A DNA stretch of 64,000 nucleotides from Podospora pseudoanserina (GCF_035222485.1 NC_085921.1:4526001-4590000); one strand, 5' to 3'; positions 22,037-35,231 are shown, numbered from the stretch's first letter. A program made the numbers and translations. Notes: a model not told the origin generated them from the sequence alone.

Positions 22037-23941
22037 ATCTGATGGTTTTGATATAAAATTGGGCTCAATTGTGGGCTTTTGTATGGGGAAAGCCTACTGC
22101 TAGTGGGTGCTCGTGAATAAGGTAGAAGCTGAAAAGCCAGTGGAGAATAAAATGTTGAGTAGATATGAAGTAAGACAACAAGACGGTTACCAACGGGTCA
22201 GTTTTTTTGAAGTCACATCACAGCTGAGAATGAAATTTGGGGCCCAAGAACAGCAAGTCGATATTGCCATTGCTATAATATCTGAGCCTCAATGCAACGC
22301 TCTAGATCGATACACGACATTGGACTTGGTTGTAGCTTGACAGAAAATACGAGGATATCAAAGATATGATAACAGCCAAGCATACCACTTGGGGAGGTCG
22401 GTGCAAGTTACACAGCAAGTCGGGCCGCAAGAAACCGTTCTGCCATGTCCGTGACGGAGCACTTTATATGTCTGATAAGGCCGGGATGCAGAAGCACATG
22501 CGAATGGACCTCCGATGAGATTAAGAAAAAACCGCTCTGGCAGACGGGCACCACGTCGCCGGTCAATCTAGCTGACGGGCAATTGGTCCGGCGGCATAAC
22601 ACAGGTCACAATGTCTGACGTTAGGTGTGGAGACTCCTACTTGGTATAAGGGCACTGAAGACAATGTGATAGGTCTTTTAAAGATAGCTGAGACCAATCT
22701 CCTCTGCAAAGAAACGAGCTCTGTACCGCGTAAAAGCCTCGGAAGCATCAAATCAGATCGTGATATCACAGAAACCTATATGCAGAGAAGATGCATAATA
22801 AGGCAGCCTCGAGCCGTGTTGAAGGTTGACGTGCTCATGAGCCATAGGATATTGAATGTGCCGAAGTATTGCTTTATGTTGGTACGGATATTGGTTTGTT
22901 CGTGACATCAAGAGGTGGGTTGGTTGTCCTGTGATGCGAGTACAAGGGTGATCGAGCTTCATCCTTGGCCGTCATTCTCGATGGGGACAGTCGCGAATCG
23001 AGATGGCAGTTGTCAGTGGTCAGTTGTCAGTGGTCAGTGGTCAGTGGTCAGTGTCAGGGAACGATCAGCTCCTTGTGAGGTGATCAATGAGCTTCTGAAG
23101 CTCCACTATTTCGAGACGGAAAGACGGTCCCCAGCTGCTGACCTGTGTGCCAGTCAGAAGCATGAAAAAATTGGCAGCTTTGGCGGGCAGTCGCCTTGGC
23201 GCACGGACTGACATGGGGCAGTCAGCGGCCAGGAGCCTGAGCCACCCTTTTCGACTTCCAGTTCCCAGATCCCCAATTCCAACTCCATCCCGTTCGAAGG
23301 AAGGAAAAAAAAAAGCGACAGCTCTCAGCTTCAGGCCTTCTTGTGCCTGCCCCTTCCCCCTTCCCCCAGTCCACCGGCCCTTTCCCACGCCACAGGGCTC
23401 CTGTCAAATCCACTCTGCCTGGTTGCTGTCTACCAGAAGAGTGTCAGAGGAGTTAGCTCGCCTCTGTCTTGTCACCTGGCCGCTTTCGCTCCAGAGCAAA
23501 AGCAGCCTGCAACGAAACACCATACCAAATTTCACAGGAGCACGGTCACTTTTCTTGGTTTGCAAAGTTGAGACCTGGACAGCCCTGCTTGCTCAGGTTT
23601 GGACTTCCCCAGCCAGACCGCGATCGACTCTGGGGATCCTGCCCTGCCGTTCCCTCTTGACAGGCCGCAGTTGCGCTTTGCTCCATCGCCCAACTGTGAC
23701 GTACGGCCTGCGTCTCGGATCCAACTCGAGTTTGTTCCCATCGACTCTGCACCGCAGGACGGTTCCGGCTGCAGGTGTTCTGACTCTTTGCTCCCGACGA
23801 CCCAACAGCCCGGCATCACCAGCAAACAAACGCATGCCCTCGAAGCGGCCCGGGCGCTAATATCACGATTCCCTGCTCTCCCAGCTCCGACTGTCGCCAT
23901 CCTCCAAGATCTATCCCCGACCTCACACCCGGTCCCACACA
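22037..23941. other. Intergenic and 5' leader of the Btz gene, 1.9 kb
   Basis: This holds the 5' flank of the tRNA gene, a 7-bp tandem repeat at 23007-23057, and the promoter and leader of the Btz gene. A frame at 23147-23860 is open for 237 codons just upstream of the Btz ATG, but it is Ser/Pro/Arg-rich without a domain and competes with open frames on the other strand. I treat it as leader sequence. Confidence 0.5.
23007..23057. repeat. 7-bp tandem repeat (GTCAGTK), about 7 copies
   Basis: Units of GTCAGTG and GTCAGTT follow head to tail with little variation. It is a simple microsatellite-like array upstream of the Btz gene, and no function is implied. Confidence 0.9.
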
Positions 23942-26224
23942 ATGGCTGCGGTAACCCGACGGAAAAAAACCATCGGTCAACGTCGTCGTATCGAGGACGA
24001 CGGAGACGAAGAGGCCGGCCCTGGCCTTGACCTCGACGATGACTCCCTCACGGACCCATCGAGCGACGAGCACGACCCCGCCGACGATAGTGATACCAGC
24101 AACGTCGATGAAGTGTCGCCGAGGCTGTTGAGTGCTCGCAAGGCACTGGGTAACGGGTCCGCTAAACGTGTATATCGCCATAAACCAGATGTTGTTGTTA
24201 GCAAGGACAGCGCTACCAAGAAGCCTGAGCCCGTCATCGCTGGCGCGGATGTCATGCTGGAGGGCCTGACCTTGGTCGACAAGGAAAACAGAGCAGAGGA
24301 ACTGGAGTTTGACGACATAAAGACAGATACGAAGCCTGCCACGGCCCCCTCTGTGAAGGATTCGGCGCCGGTCATAGTGAGCTCGACTTCGATTCCAGGT
24401 CAACAGCCGCGAACTTCGCTGCAAGATCAGAAGCGGCGGGAGCATGATGAATACAGGAAGAAAAGGGATGAGGATCCAACCTTTGTACCCAACAGGGGCA
24501 ACTTCTTCTTGCACGACCATCGTCATGCCGGTCCAGCTGCCAATGGGTTCCGTCCATACTCCCGTCAGCCATTGCGTGGCCGGGGAGGAGGTCGTGCGGG
24601 GGCATTTGGTAGAGAGTTCATTCCCATGAAGTATGTTATATGGATCCGCACGATACCTTGACGCTCTACACGGATGCTAACAATGCTTTCCAGCCCTTTC
24701 CAAAACCCCTCTGATCCCACCACACGAGGACCTTGGCAGCATGATATGCATGAACAGGTTGCCGAGCACCCTCCGCCAGCGCCCTACCGGCCATCACGCT
24801 ACCGTCCAGACCCTGAAGGGCCTGCCAATGGCAATGGTGTGATTCCATACGCGCCAGCGCCAGAGAGTCCTATCAACCGTAACATGTCATCAGAGAAAGT
24901 CTTGGGCACGGTAACTGTCCGGGTGTACCTCCCAAATGTTTTCGATGGGCCCAAGTTGTTTCCTGGTCTAGTGCTGAAGGCCTACACCAAGTTGCCCGAC
25001 CACCGGCCCCCCCTTCGCCGAGACAAACCCGTCCGAATCTCGCTGCCGTACCATTCCTCGCCGGTTATGCCTCGCTATATATATCCAAACCCAGATCGAT
25101 CCTTCATCTTCATCCCAAGGGCGCTGCGGCCTAACCAGCAGCGGACCCGGGGCAAAGGTCCTCGATCGATCATGGGATCTGGGCCATTTTCTCGGAGAAC
25201 AAGTGTATGGGGAGGGAGCATATATGGAAGCATGTACTCACCCAGCGTTGCGATGAGTCGTCGTTCTTCCATTGCGCATGATATGGGACGTGATTTCATG
25301 CTTTCGCCCACTGGATCTGCGATCTCGAGACCGCCTCTGCCTGCTGATGCCAACAAACCTGTTGTACGACTGCCACCCTTCGCTCAGGCTCAGGCCCCGG
25401 CCCCCATCATGCAAGCTCCAGCTCCAGCTTCAGCTTCAGCATCTCAGCCAACACAATCGGATGGTGCTGAGAAGGTTGGTCCGTCTGCGGAGTCGTCTAT
25501 CAACGCTCTGCCCCAGCCACAAACGCACCCTCTCCCCCAAAGGCCTGCTTTCCAAGAAAACAAGCCCAATTCGATCCCAATGCATCAGCCCCGTCCCCAG
25601 AAGGCAGTTTCTATTGACAACATCGAGTCTCCTGTTCGACAGAACGCCAATGCGCCTGCCCCGTATCAGCAAGCTTTCCTTCACCAGGTCCCGCCCCAGA
25701 TACCTAATGGCTTTCCCCCGGACGTCCACGCCCGCCACCCTTCCTACCAGTCTCAGCTCTCGGCTACACCATTGTCACAAATTCCAGAGCGTGCGATTCA
25801 TGCTGCTCCGTTCCAGCCAAACACGTTTGGCCAGCCCGGCTATTATGCTCAGCCATATCCTGCGATGCAGCCACAACAGGGTTACTACTACCCACAAGGC
25901 TATCCGCCCGCCAATATGGCGCCCAATGCCAACGCACCTAGTTTTGTGCCAGCAGGCCCACCAGCTCCGCCCCCCATGAACTACGCTGCATCTGCTCAGA
26001 GTGATGTTCCCAATGCTCAGGCTCCTGGACAAGCACCGACCCCCCACCTGGTGACGCAGGAAGTCAATGGCACTGTTTATTATTTCAATGCCAACGACAT
26101 TCCTTCTGTCCCCGGATATGCACCATTTCCTCCCGCTCAGCCGTTTGCTCCTGGCATGGTTCCTGGGCCTGACGCATATTATTACCAGCAGCCTGCCCCC
26201 GGAATGGTCTACTATCCTCAGTAG
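23942..26224 (+). CDS. Barentsz/MLN51 (CASC3) domain protein, exon-junction-complex type
   Basis: Exons 23942-24630 and 24694-26224 (63-bp intron, GTATGT donor, GCTAAC branch) encode 739 residues. The N-terminus is basic then strongly acidic. Residues about 178-250 match the Btz (SELOR) domain: DPTFVPNRGNFFLHDHR, a Gly/Arg-rich linker, then RGPWQHDMHEQ, with the Trp-x-His-Asp that grips eIF4AIII. The intron lies inside this domain. The rest is a long Pro/Gln/Ala-rich low-complexity tail with many Tyr-Pro-Gln stretches, typical of RNA-granule proteins. MLN51/Barentsz is the cytoplasmic-side subunit of the exon junction complex and acts in mRNA localisation and decay. The role in fungi is little known. 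I infer RNA binding with eIF4AIII from the domain alone. Confidence 0.87.
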
Positions 26225-28108
26225 GTAGGAGGAGGAGTGGCATTCACACCGGCTACCACAGGCCTTCTTGTTGGCACTGTCATAGTGCCCAACGCGGTGG
26301 AGGCAACACCGCCACCACAGCAAATCGAAGTCCTGTAACGACCGGCAGGAGAGGCCAATGGCTGAAGGGAATAATTCTTTTCTGGACAGGAATAACGAGC
26401 CGACGCTTTACCAACTTCTTCTTTCTATCACGTCAGCTGTTTAACATGTTAGAAGTTGAACATCTTTTGCCGCCTTAATTACCTAGAAAATGTCGGCGGT
26501 CTATGCTATTCAGCTTTATCTTTTGAGTTTCTTTTTGTGTGGCATTGTTGCCCTGCTTGTTTTGCCCAAGTGTTTGTTACCTTTTACCTTGGACGGGCTT
26601 GCATTAGCTTTTCTTGTTTGGCTTGTTGTAGCTTTGATCTGGAATTGCGGATTCTCCTATGGGGGCTTCTTGAGCTTTTACTTTTCTGGCGAGCTACACA
26701 ATCTTCTACGCTGCTTGGGCGATTGTTTGTACAAGGCGGTGGTCTGACTTTTTTGGTCGATTTCTAGTGGACGAGCTGGAAAAATCAACACGGAGGGAGG
26801 AATGGTAAAGCGGGATGGGATGGAAACTGAGTGGAGGAAGATGAGGGCTTATGACATGGAAGATATCACGGTGATGCGGGGTATGGGTTAGGAGTTATCG
26901 ACTTCGTGTGTGCGTATGGAAATGATATTAAACGAGGCGAGTGTTGGGAAACGAGGGGCCAAGATGGGTGGACAGATGTAGGATGGTAGTGGTTATTGAG
27001 GACAAGGAGGGAAAGGAGAAGGGAAAAGGTGCATTCGGCGCATCACAACATCCAACACATTTGCCCTTTTTTAACCACGGACATGTTAACCCGCTATCAG
27101 CTTAGTTGGAAGAAAGAACGGAACACGTTGTTTGTCGGTGGTGTGTTGATCCTTGGTTATTCTGCGCTGCTATTCACTGTGCTTTTCCGAGTGTGTTTTG
27201 TTGTTTGCTGTTGTTGCTTAAGGGACGTCGTGTGTTAGGGGCATTTTTGCAAGGCGTTTATAGGGAGTGAAAGGGGGCGGTTATCTGTCTTTGCATAGCG
27301 CTTTGCCTTTCTCTGTGACTTGGTCATTATGCTGTTGTGGTGCGGGAAAGATAAGAAAAAGAAGCAAATGTAGAACTCTTTTCTTTGTAATCATTACATT
27401 GGGTGGCTGGCGGTTTTTCGACTTGCGATGGGAACAAAAGTTGAGACTGGAGTTTGGATTTTGGTTGAAGTCTCTCATGAGCTGAGAGAGAAGACGACCA
27501 GCACGCTCATTATAATTCTGATTATATATAAACATTTTCTGCACTTTTTTTTCTCTTTCACTTTTGGCAGATGTATATAACACTTGTTCAAGTGATGTTT
27601 TTGGTGCCAAACAACAGTGTTTTTCCACACTGCGTTGAGCACAGCCTCAGGAGCTCATTTCGTGCAAGTGAAGCAGTGAGGTGATCCCTGTTGTGCTGTG
27701 TTATGTTGCGTGGCATTTCATTCCATCCGGTCGATGACTCTTTTCACAAGCATATTTTTGGCAACTGTGGCCTTTTTGTGTGAAATTACCACGGTTTCAA
27801 GAAGAAGAAAAAATACGAAGTTGACACGGTGGTTGATGATTTTTGAGCGAGGCGCAGCTGAGGTTGGTGAAGAAGCTGTGGTGCTATAAAAGCTCGGTGT
27901 GTGGCCTGCCCTCTGCAATTTCAGGGGGGGAGCATTTCCGAGTCCACTTTTTGTGACGACACTTTGTCACTTTGTCACTAATAGCACAACACACACTCCC
28001 TTTTTTTTGGCTTGACGGTTCTTTGCACCTTGACAATTTACGCTCGGTTTTTTGGGGGGGGTTTTTTTTGTTTTTTGTTTTTTTAACCAAAGACAAATTC
28101 TGGTTCAA
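26225..28108. other. Intergenic, 1.9 kb
   Basis: This T-rich stretch holds the 3' flank of the Btz gene and the leader of the CofD-like gene. An ATG frame at 26490-26747 encodes 85 hydrophobic residues, which is likely a by-product of the T-rich DNA. Poly-T runs near 28001-28083 lie just before the next start. No other feature was seen. Confidence 0.5.
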
Positions 28109-29929
28109 ATGGCTTCTAAGGCGAGCTCGAATTTGCCGTCGCCTCCTGGGGAGACTGCCAATGGCGGCAACAGGAGGTTGGGGATCACTGTGTTTTCGGG
28201 AGGTATGTTCAATTGTGGTTTTGAGTATTATGAAGAAAGGTCTTTGAGATTATGGTATCTTGTCAATGCCATCTCAGAGAGTAGCTGCCCCATAAGACTC
28301 GCTGTTTCCAAGGGGCGCGATGTATACATCTTACACATTTAGCTTGAGGTTCACTTACACATTCCCTAAAAAGCATTGCATAGACAGTTATACATATCAA
28401 TCACCACTTACCACTGAGTTCGCACAACACTCGACCATCACTTACGACACCTACCTTGTACTATACTAACCCACCTCTCAGGCACAGCAGCCAACAATCT
28501 AGTCGACCTCTTCAACAGAATCGCCCGCCCATCATCCTCTTCCGGCACCCAGACCCCCACCTCCTCATCCGCCAGTAAGACTGGCTCCTCTGACGAAGTC
28601 AGCCGACAACGCCAGCTAAACTACATCATCCCCATCTCCGACAACGGCGGCTCATCCTCCGAACTCATCCGTTTTGTGGGAGGCCCCTCCGTAGGCGACA
28701 TCCGCTCCCGCCTCGTCCGTCTCATCCCCACCACCCCCTCAAACCTCACCTCCTCCTCCAAAGAAACCTCCTCCCTCCGCAACCTGTTTGAACACCGCCT
28801 CTCGCCCGACCCCATCGCCGCGCGGGGTCAATGGGCCGATATCGTCGAGAGCCGCTCCCTACTATGGGCTTACATCCCCAACGAGAAAAAGGAGCTCATC
28901 CGTTCCGTGTTGAATATCCTGAATGCAGAAATCGTCAAGCGGGCAAGACCGCCGAATGTGTTCAACTTTGCCGGGGCGTCGGTGGGGAACATGTTCCTCA
29001 CGGGAGCGAGGCTCTTGACGGGGAGTTTTGAGGCGGGGATTTACCTGCTGAGGATGATATGTGAGATTGGGGGGTGGGTGAGGGTGCTGCCGGCGGTGAA
29101 CTCGAATCATACGCATCATATCAGTGCTGGGTGGGTTAACGGGGAGATGGGGGAGAGGGGGGTGTTGACCGGGCAGGTGGCTATTAGTCACCCTAGTGAG
29201 CCGACTAGCATTCCTGATGAGGGGTTGCCGCCGCATCATATGGGAGGAGGGGGGGGGATGGGGAGGTTGTTGGAGGTTGATGATGATGAGGGGAATATGC
29301 CGGGCAGTTTGCCTGTTTTGCGGAGGCAGAATTTGAAGTTTAGCAAAGAAGAGGAGGAGGATTTACCGGGGGGACAGGGGACGAGGATCGAGAGGGTTTG
29401 GTATATCAATTTGTATGGGCATGAGATTATGCCAAAGGCTAACCCGGAGGTGGTGAGGGAGCTGAGGGAGGGGACCGAGGTGGTGGTGTATAGTGTGGGG
29501 AGTTTGTACACGAGCATTGTGCCGAGTTTGATATTGAGGGAGGTGGGGGAGGCGATTGAGAAGGTTGGGGGGATTAGGAAGAAGGTGTTGATTTTGAATA
29601 GCAAGTTGGACAGGGAGACGAGGGGGATGGATGCGAGTGGGTTTATCAAGGCGATTTGGAGGGCTTGTGTGGAGAGTCGGAGGCCGGAGGATGTGGAATT
29701 GTTGGAGTGGAGGAGGGTGGTGACGCATTTGGTGTTTATTGATCCGGAGATGGTGGAGGAGAGGGAGATGAGGAAGCATATGCCACAGGTTGATGTGGAA
29801 TTTCTGGAAAAGCTGGGGATTCACTGTGCTCCGGTTCAGGGGAGGGCAGTGGGAGAGGGTAAGGCGAGGATGATGAGGTATGATGAGGAGGAGTTGAGAG
29901 AGACGTTGGAGAGGATTCTCGATATGTGA
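28109..29929 (+). CDS. CofD/YvcK-like (UPF0052) protein
   Basis: Exons 28109-28202 and 28482-29929, separated by a 279-bp intron, encode 513 residues. The splice joins RLGITVFSGG to TAANNLVDLF, rebuilding the nucleotide-binding start of the family (VVIGGGTG-like in bacterial YvcK). Further family signs are ISDNGGSSSELIRF followed by GGPSVGDIRSRL (compare DDGGSSGRLR and GDLR in YvcK), FNFAGASVGNMFLTGA, and the NSNHTHHISAGWVNGE block. CofD itself transfers phospholactate in F420 synthesis. YvcK relatives bind UDP-sugars and affect carbon use and the cell wall. Yeast YNL011C belongs to this family and has no firm function. An F420 role is unlikely in this organism. It is longer than bacterial YvcK (about 320 residues), mainly through Ser-rich and acidic insertions. 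Confidence 0.88.
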
Positions 29930-32354
29930 GCTGTGAAAGAGGCCTCGCAATGGGCAAGTATTTTCTCAAGCGGTTATCTCTTTTGGAGGCACAACAGCCT
30001 GTAACGTGTACAGCGGTGTTTCTTCATGGAATAGATTAGAGCGTTGATGTTGTACAAAGGTGGTCTGAGATACATATATACATATAAATTACACAAACTA
30101 CTCTGGCCAGGTCGTGTTGGTCTCGGAAAGTTACCTGACTATGATCGCGGGAGATGTGCATGCAGAAACGCCCAGGCTTGCCCTCCGCCTTGCTTTTACG
30201 TGGTGGGGGAAGGCCTCGTGGCATACCGCCAGGCCTTGACCGAGTCGGCATCAAATCAAATCCAGATGACTAAAACGCCTGAGAGGGGCAACACAGCATC
30301 TGCGCCTCTGGCTAGCTGTTCATGTTGCGGCAACCCAAATAAAACACGAATAAATAACAGGATCTGGAATTTCAGGACACCGAGATCGGAACATTCTTCC
30401 TGAATGATGTTCACTCGGTGGGAAATCAGTTTCGGCTGGTATATATCAGCCTCCTGTTTCTACCTCCAACAGCACTTGAGAATGGGAAATGGAAATCTTT
30501 TCACAAACAAAACAGCTCGGTCTACGAGAGGAGATACGAATAGCCAGACCGTCCGGGGGATGCCCCACCGTCTGAAAGCGAGTTTCGGGTCAGATGATTG
30601 GTAACGGGAGCACAAGGCAGCTTGACTTGATATATACGACTCTGATGAGCTGTACACCGTCCTGCGCGGACCATGGGGCCTGTACCACTTACAGCCTGAT
30701 CTCTTCATGCAGCCAGCATCCAGCCCGGTCTGGAATGCTTGAAACGTATGCGAGAAGTTAAGGGCGTGACAGAGGGGATCGGCCTCTCAGAGTAGGGATG
30801 CGAATTGGAGAAGGCATGGAAAAGGCAAGACGTCGTCGGCCCTTTAAAACAGGTCGACGTAATCCTTGCCGCCGCTCACCATCAGGTGGCCCCTTGCAAG
30901 ACTTGCTCGAGCTGTCAGTGGCCAATAGAGGCTCGTGATCAGATGCAAAGTGCATTTCCAGTGCATCTCCAAAAAAGGTGCGTGGTAGGCTCCGAGTCGA
31001 TCTGACGGGATGGGAAAGTGGGGAGCTTGACGTGCTGCATGGGACTGGGGCGTTTTTCCGCTTGGCTGGGGCGGGTCCTGATTTGCCCCACCTAGGCCGC
31101 CCAGCACAGCAACCAACGCAACTCCACGTGAGGGGTCAGCTCCCACGGTGCCGCCCAGATAGGCTTTCGAGGTTCCATTTTCCTTATCGCGCTCTAACAA
31201 TGCTGCGGTATCGCGGGGATAACTCCCATGGGCCCATTCTGACCCCCATTTGACATGGACCGGACCGTGTTTGCCTGCTTTCCGAGTGCGTCAACAAAGT
31301 GTCGTCCTGTCCCCACAGAACTGCATGAGATATAAGAGCCATCATCCCGACACTCGCGCCCCGTCATCGTCGTCATCACCGCCATCCGCCAGCCAGCAGC
31401 CTCCACCCCTCAATCATCAACCAGCACATTCGACAGCCTTCTCAGATAGCTGACATATCGAAGTGGAATTATTCAATCTAATCCAAGGCAAGTGGTAACA
31501 GCCTTGAGTGGCTCCCATACCCGCGCCCAGATCACTCCACAAAGAGCCAACAGCCTGTCCCAGACAAAGAAGGGTGACGACAAGACGGCCACCTGACAAA
31601 CAATTGGTTTGACCGGACTACCATTGTGGGTTTGGTCTGCGCAGAACATAGGCAGCCCCAAAGGACGAGTCCCAGAGCCGTCAGATCACTCTGCTGTAAA
31701 TACCGGCATGTTGTTAGCGGGCACGGTCTCTTGATGCACCCCAGTGTTTGGGCCAACCTTATCCATAAATAACACAGGAGAAGTATCGCTGACCGCCTCC
31801 TGTTAGTCGTCCCGAAGGTCTCGCCCATTTGACCGCCCAAGCGCCAGCTGTTCGCCTCTTTACGACGGCCGTTTGCCTCCTGGAATTACGAGGCGCCCCA
31901 TCTGCCTAGATAGCTAGCCTACCAACCACCAGGTACTTCATACCTACCTTTGTTGGGCAACACCACCCCCTCCGTCCAATCCCCCCCAGCTTTCACTTGA
32001 CTTCCTTACCTTACTGCCTGAGGCCCGTCTGTCTGTGGTCATTGCGTCGCTCCCCTCCAAAGCTTCCGACCGACCATCCCATTTTGTCCCCATCTCCCCC
32101 CCTTCCTTCCTTCCTTCCATCCATCCTCGCAAGGGCATCCAGCTCTTTCAATCACCGGCCTCGACTTTCAACACTCAGTCCCCGCCGCTTACAATTGTAC
32201 ACCACAGCATACAAGTAATCCCCGATCTTCCGGACCGATACCTCCCAGTTGGACATCCAGTCCTGCCTCCCCAGACTTTGTCCGCTACAATCGGATCATA
32301 AAGGGAGGGCAATCATTACGACACCTGTCTTGCTCACGAGCAGCATTTTAGGTC
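29930..32354. other. Intergenic, 2.4 kb
   Basis: This holds the 3' flank of the CofD-like gene and the promoter of NBR1. A short TTCC tandem tract lies at about 32100-32125. No gene, tRNA or mobile-element sign was found. Confidence 0.5.
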
Positions 32355-32570
32355 GTGAGTCGCTCCCGCTCTTTGGCTTTTGACACATGCAACCAATACC
32401 CCCGCCTCACGTCCAGTCAGCATGTGGTCTGTGCCGCTGGGACAGCCTCTCCGCTCTTTCTCTCACCTGCCCATCATCTCGACCATCAACACCGCCATCC
32501 ACAACATTGCTGTTTCTTCAAAAGCATCAGTTTTCATCGCTTGCTAACTGATATCTGCCCCCAGGCAATC

Positions 32571-35231
32571 ATGTCCGCCGCCACTATGGCCCCTAACACG
32601 GCGGCAGCTCCTCAGGTCACGCCAGCTACTCTTGTCACCCTCAAAGTCAGCTATCATGGCTCAACCCGCCGATTCAAGCTCCCTCTGCGGGAAATGGTTC
32701 CTGCGTTTCTGGAAAACAGGGTGAGTTTGGCCGTCGCTCGACTTGACAACGATGATACTGATGGTTTTGGATAGATCCGAGGAGTTCTGAACATTCGCCC
32801 CGATGCCGATGTTGTGTTTGAGAGATACTCCGACTCTGCCACCTCTTACGTAGTGCTCGACAAGGCCAACACCTCAGTATACAAGCAGCTCTACCGTGCT
32901 GCTAAAGCTAAGCAGAAGCTCAGGCTTCGTGTGACAGTGAAGGAGACGCCAGCACAAGCATCCCTCGATTCGCTCATTCAAGCTGCCGAGCCCGCTGAAA
33001 CCCCCGTGGAGAAGGTTACCGAAGAGCCTGTCGAAAAGCCAACTCTGCCGATTCCGAAAGAGTTGATTGAGGCCAGAATTGCCGAAGCCAAGGCTGCCGT
33101 GGCCGTCAGGGAAGGACCTAAGCCTGCTTCGGTGGCCGATGAGGTTGAGGAAGAAGCAGTCTCGAGCCCTGCCGAAAATTCCGAGGAGATCGAGCAACCT
33201 ACACCCGTCGAGCCAGTCCAACCTCTGAAGATCCCAGACGCCGTCCTCGCTGATTACGAAATGGCCATTTTGAAGTTGGAGCAACAGAGTCAGGCACGTT
33301 TCGCTGCCGAGATGAACCTCGTGCCCCCTGCTATCAGGTCAAACTATGCTGTCTGCTGTAACAGCTGCGACAAGAATGTTCCTGACATGCATTATCACTG
33401 CTCAAAGTGCGACGGCGGCGATTTCGATCTCTGCCCGGGGTGTGTGGATCAAGGTGTCGCTTGCTATGGCGCTGACCACTGGTTGATCAAGCGGTTCATC
33501 AAGAACGGCGTTATCATCAGCAGCACCACCGAGACGCTGCCTCCCAAGCAGGTCAAGCAAGCAGCTCCTCCCTCCCCTCCATTTCCCCCAAGCCCTGCGG
33601 CCGAGAAGCCATCCACCCCCTCAGCTTCAGAGCGCATCATTCCCATTTTCAACGGCCTCGCCTACTCCAGCATGCGCACTTGCAACTGCTGCGTCCGGGA
33701 GCTCCCCGAGGTGGACTTTGTCCACTGCTCGACCTGCGAGGATTATGACCTTTGCCGAAGTTGTTTCGCCAAGAACACCCATGGTCACCACCCCAAGCAC
33801 ACCTTCGTTGCCGCTGTTGAGGGCACACGCTTGGAGCCTGATGTGGCTCGCCGTCTTGGTGCTGGCCGTGGCCAAAAGCACAATGCCATTTGCGACGGTT
33901 GCGATACTAACATTCGCGGCATCCGTCACAAGTGCCTGAACTGTCCTGACTGGGATTATTGCAGCGAGTGTATGGCGAACGCCTCTTTTATTCACCCCGG
34001 TCATCGGTTCGTGCCCATCTACGAGCCACTCGAGTACGCCGGTATTTCCGACTTGTTCGCCCGCCCTACTCACCAGGGTATCTGCTGCGACGGCCCCCTC
34101 TGCTCAGTTAACCGCAACAATTACACCTACATCACGGGAGACCGTTACAAGTGCGCTGTTTGCAATGATACCGACTTTTGCGAGGCTTGCGAAGCCAGCC
34201 CTGCCAACACCCACAACAAAACTCATCCTCTCATCAAGTTCAAGACGCCCGTTAGACACGTCAGCGTCACCACCACAGGAGAAAATGAGAACGGCCGTGC
34301 CATCCCTACCATGGGAGATCGCCGTCCTCGTGTGACCACTTCTCGAGCCACCGAGACTGTCAACGCACCTGTGCTGTCGTCTTCCAACGTGCAGACTGTC
34401 ATTGACGTGAAGCCCGTGGAGCACGATATCAACAAGGAGGTGGAGAAGAAGCCTGCTGAGAAGGTCGAGATCAAGACTGAAACGACCGAGGTGAGGCCTG
34501 TGGAGCAGGTTGCTCCTGCCGCTCCAGCTGAGCTCGTCGCCGTGTTCGTCAAGGACACCGTTGCTGATGGCACCGTCATGGAGCCCAACCACGTCTTTGA
34601 GCAGACCTGGATTCTTCGCAACGAAGGCAAGACAGCGTGGCCCGCTGGCTGCTCTGTCATGTTTGTTGGCGGCGACTATATGGGCCATGTTGACTCGACT
34701 CACCCGGCAGCTACCCAGGACCTCCGTGCGTCCAATGTCTCGACTGTCTGCTATTCCCCCATCCTTCCAGGAGAGGAATTCCCCTTCACCGTCTTGCTCA
34801 GAACTCCTCTGCGCACCGGTAGAATTGTTTCCAACTGGCGTTTGACCACTCCCGATGGTCTCAAGTTCGGCCATCGCCTATGGTGCGACGTCAAGGTCGA
34901 GCACCCCAAGTCGGTCGCTCCTGTTGTTTCCGAGCAAGTGAAGGAGGAGCGCGAGGTCGTCGCCAAGCCCGAGCCTGCGCTTGCACCCAAGGAAGAGGTT
35001 CAGCTTCACCAGAGCCAGATGATCTTCCCCAAGCTTGAGAAGGAATCGCCCGTCTCCAGCTTGCACGAGGATGACAAGTCTGAGTCGGCGGTTACGTACG
35101 AGCAGTACGAAGACTGCGAGGATGATGACTGGGATGCTGCCGAGTCGGAGGAGGGATTCATGACCGACGAAGAATACGACATCCTCGATGCTTCCGACGA
35201 GGAATACTCCGAGGCTCATTCTCGCAAATAA
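32571..35231 (+). CDS. nbr1: Autophagy receptor NBR1 (PB1, four ZZ fingers, FW domain)
   Basis: Exons 32571-32720 and 32775-35231 encode 868 residues. Another intron probably lies in the 5' leader (32355-32564, GTGAGT donor, GCTAACTG branch, CCCAG acceptor). An N-terminal PB1-like domain (about 20-105: KVSYHGSTRRFKL ... RFRVTV-like end) is rebuilt by the splice. Four ZZ-type zinc fingers follow, near 238-290, 347-396, 418-463 and 483-543, rich in CxxC and His pairs. The FW/NBR1 domain at about 635-755 has the conserved Trp residues (TWILRNEGKTAWPAG, GGDYMG). The acidic tail ends with DEEYDIL, a Tyr-type Atg8-interacting motif. NBR1 binds cargo and Atg8 for selective autophagy or vacuolar targeting. 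This domain set is complete for a filamentous-fungal NBR1. Confidence 0.95.

Noticed and set aside
23007-23057. Possible CRISPR-like or regulatory array
   Set aside because: It is a simple 7-bp microsatellite with no spacers.
23147-23860. 237-codon open frame upstream of the Btz gene
   Set aside because: Ser/Pro/Arg-rich with no domain, and equally long frames exist on the other strand. It lies where a leader is expected.
26490-26747. 85-residue hydrophobic ATG frame
   Set aside because: T-rich DNA gives hydrophobic codons by itself; there is no family likeness and it sits in the 3' flank of the Btz gene.
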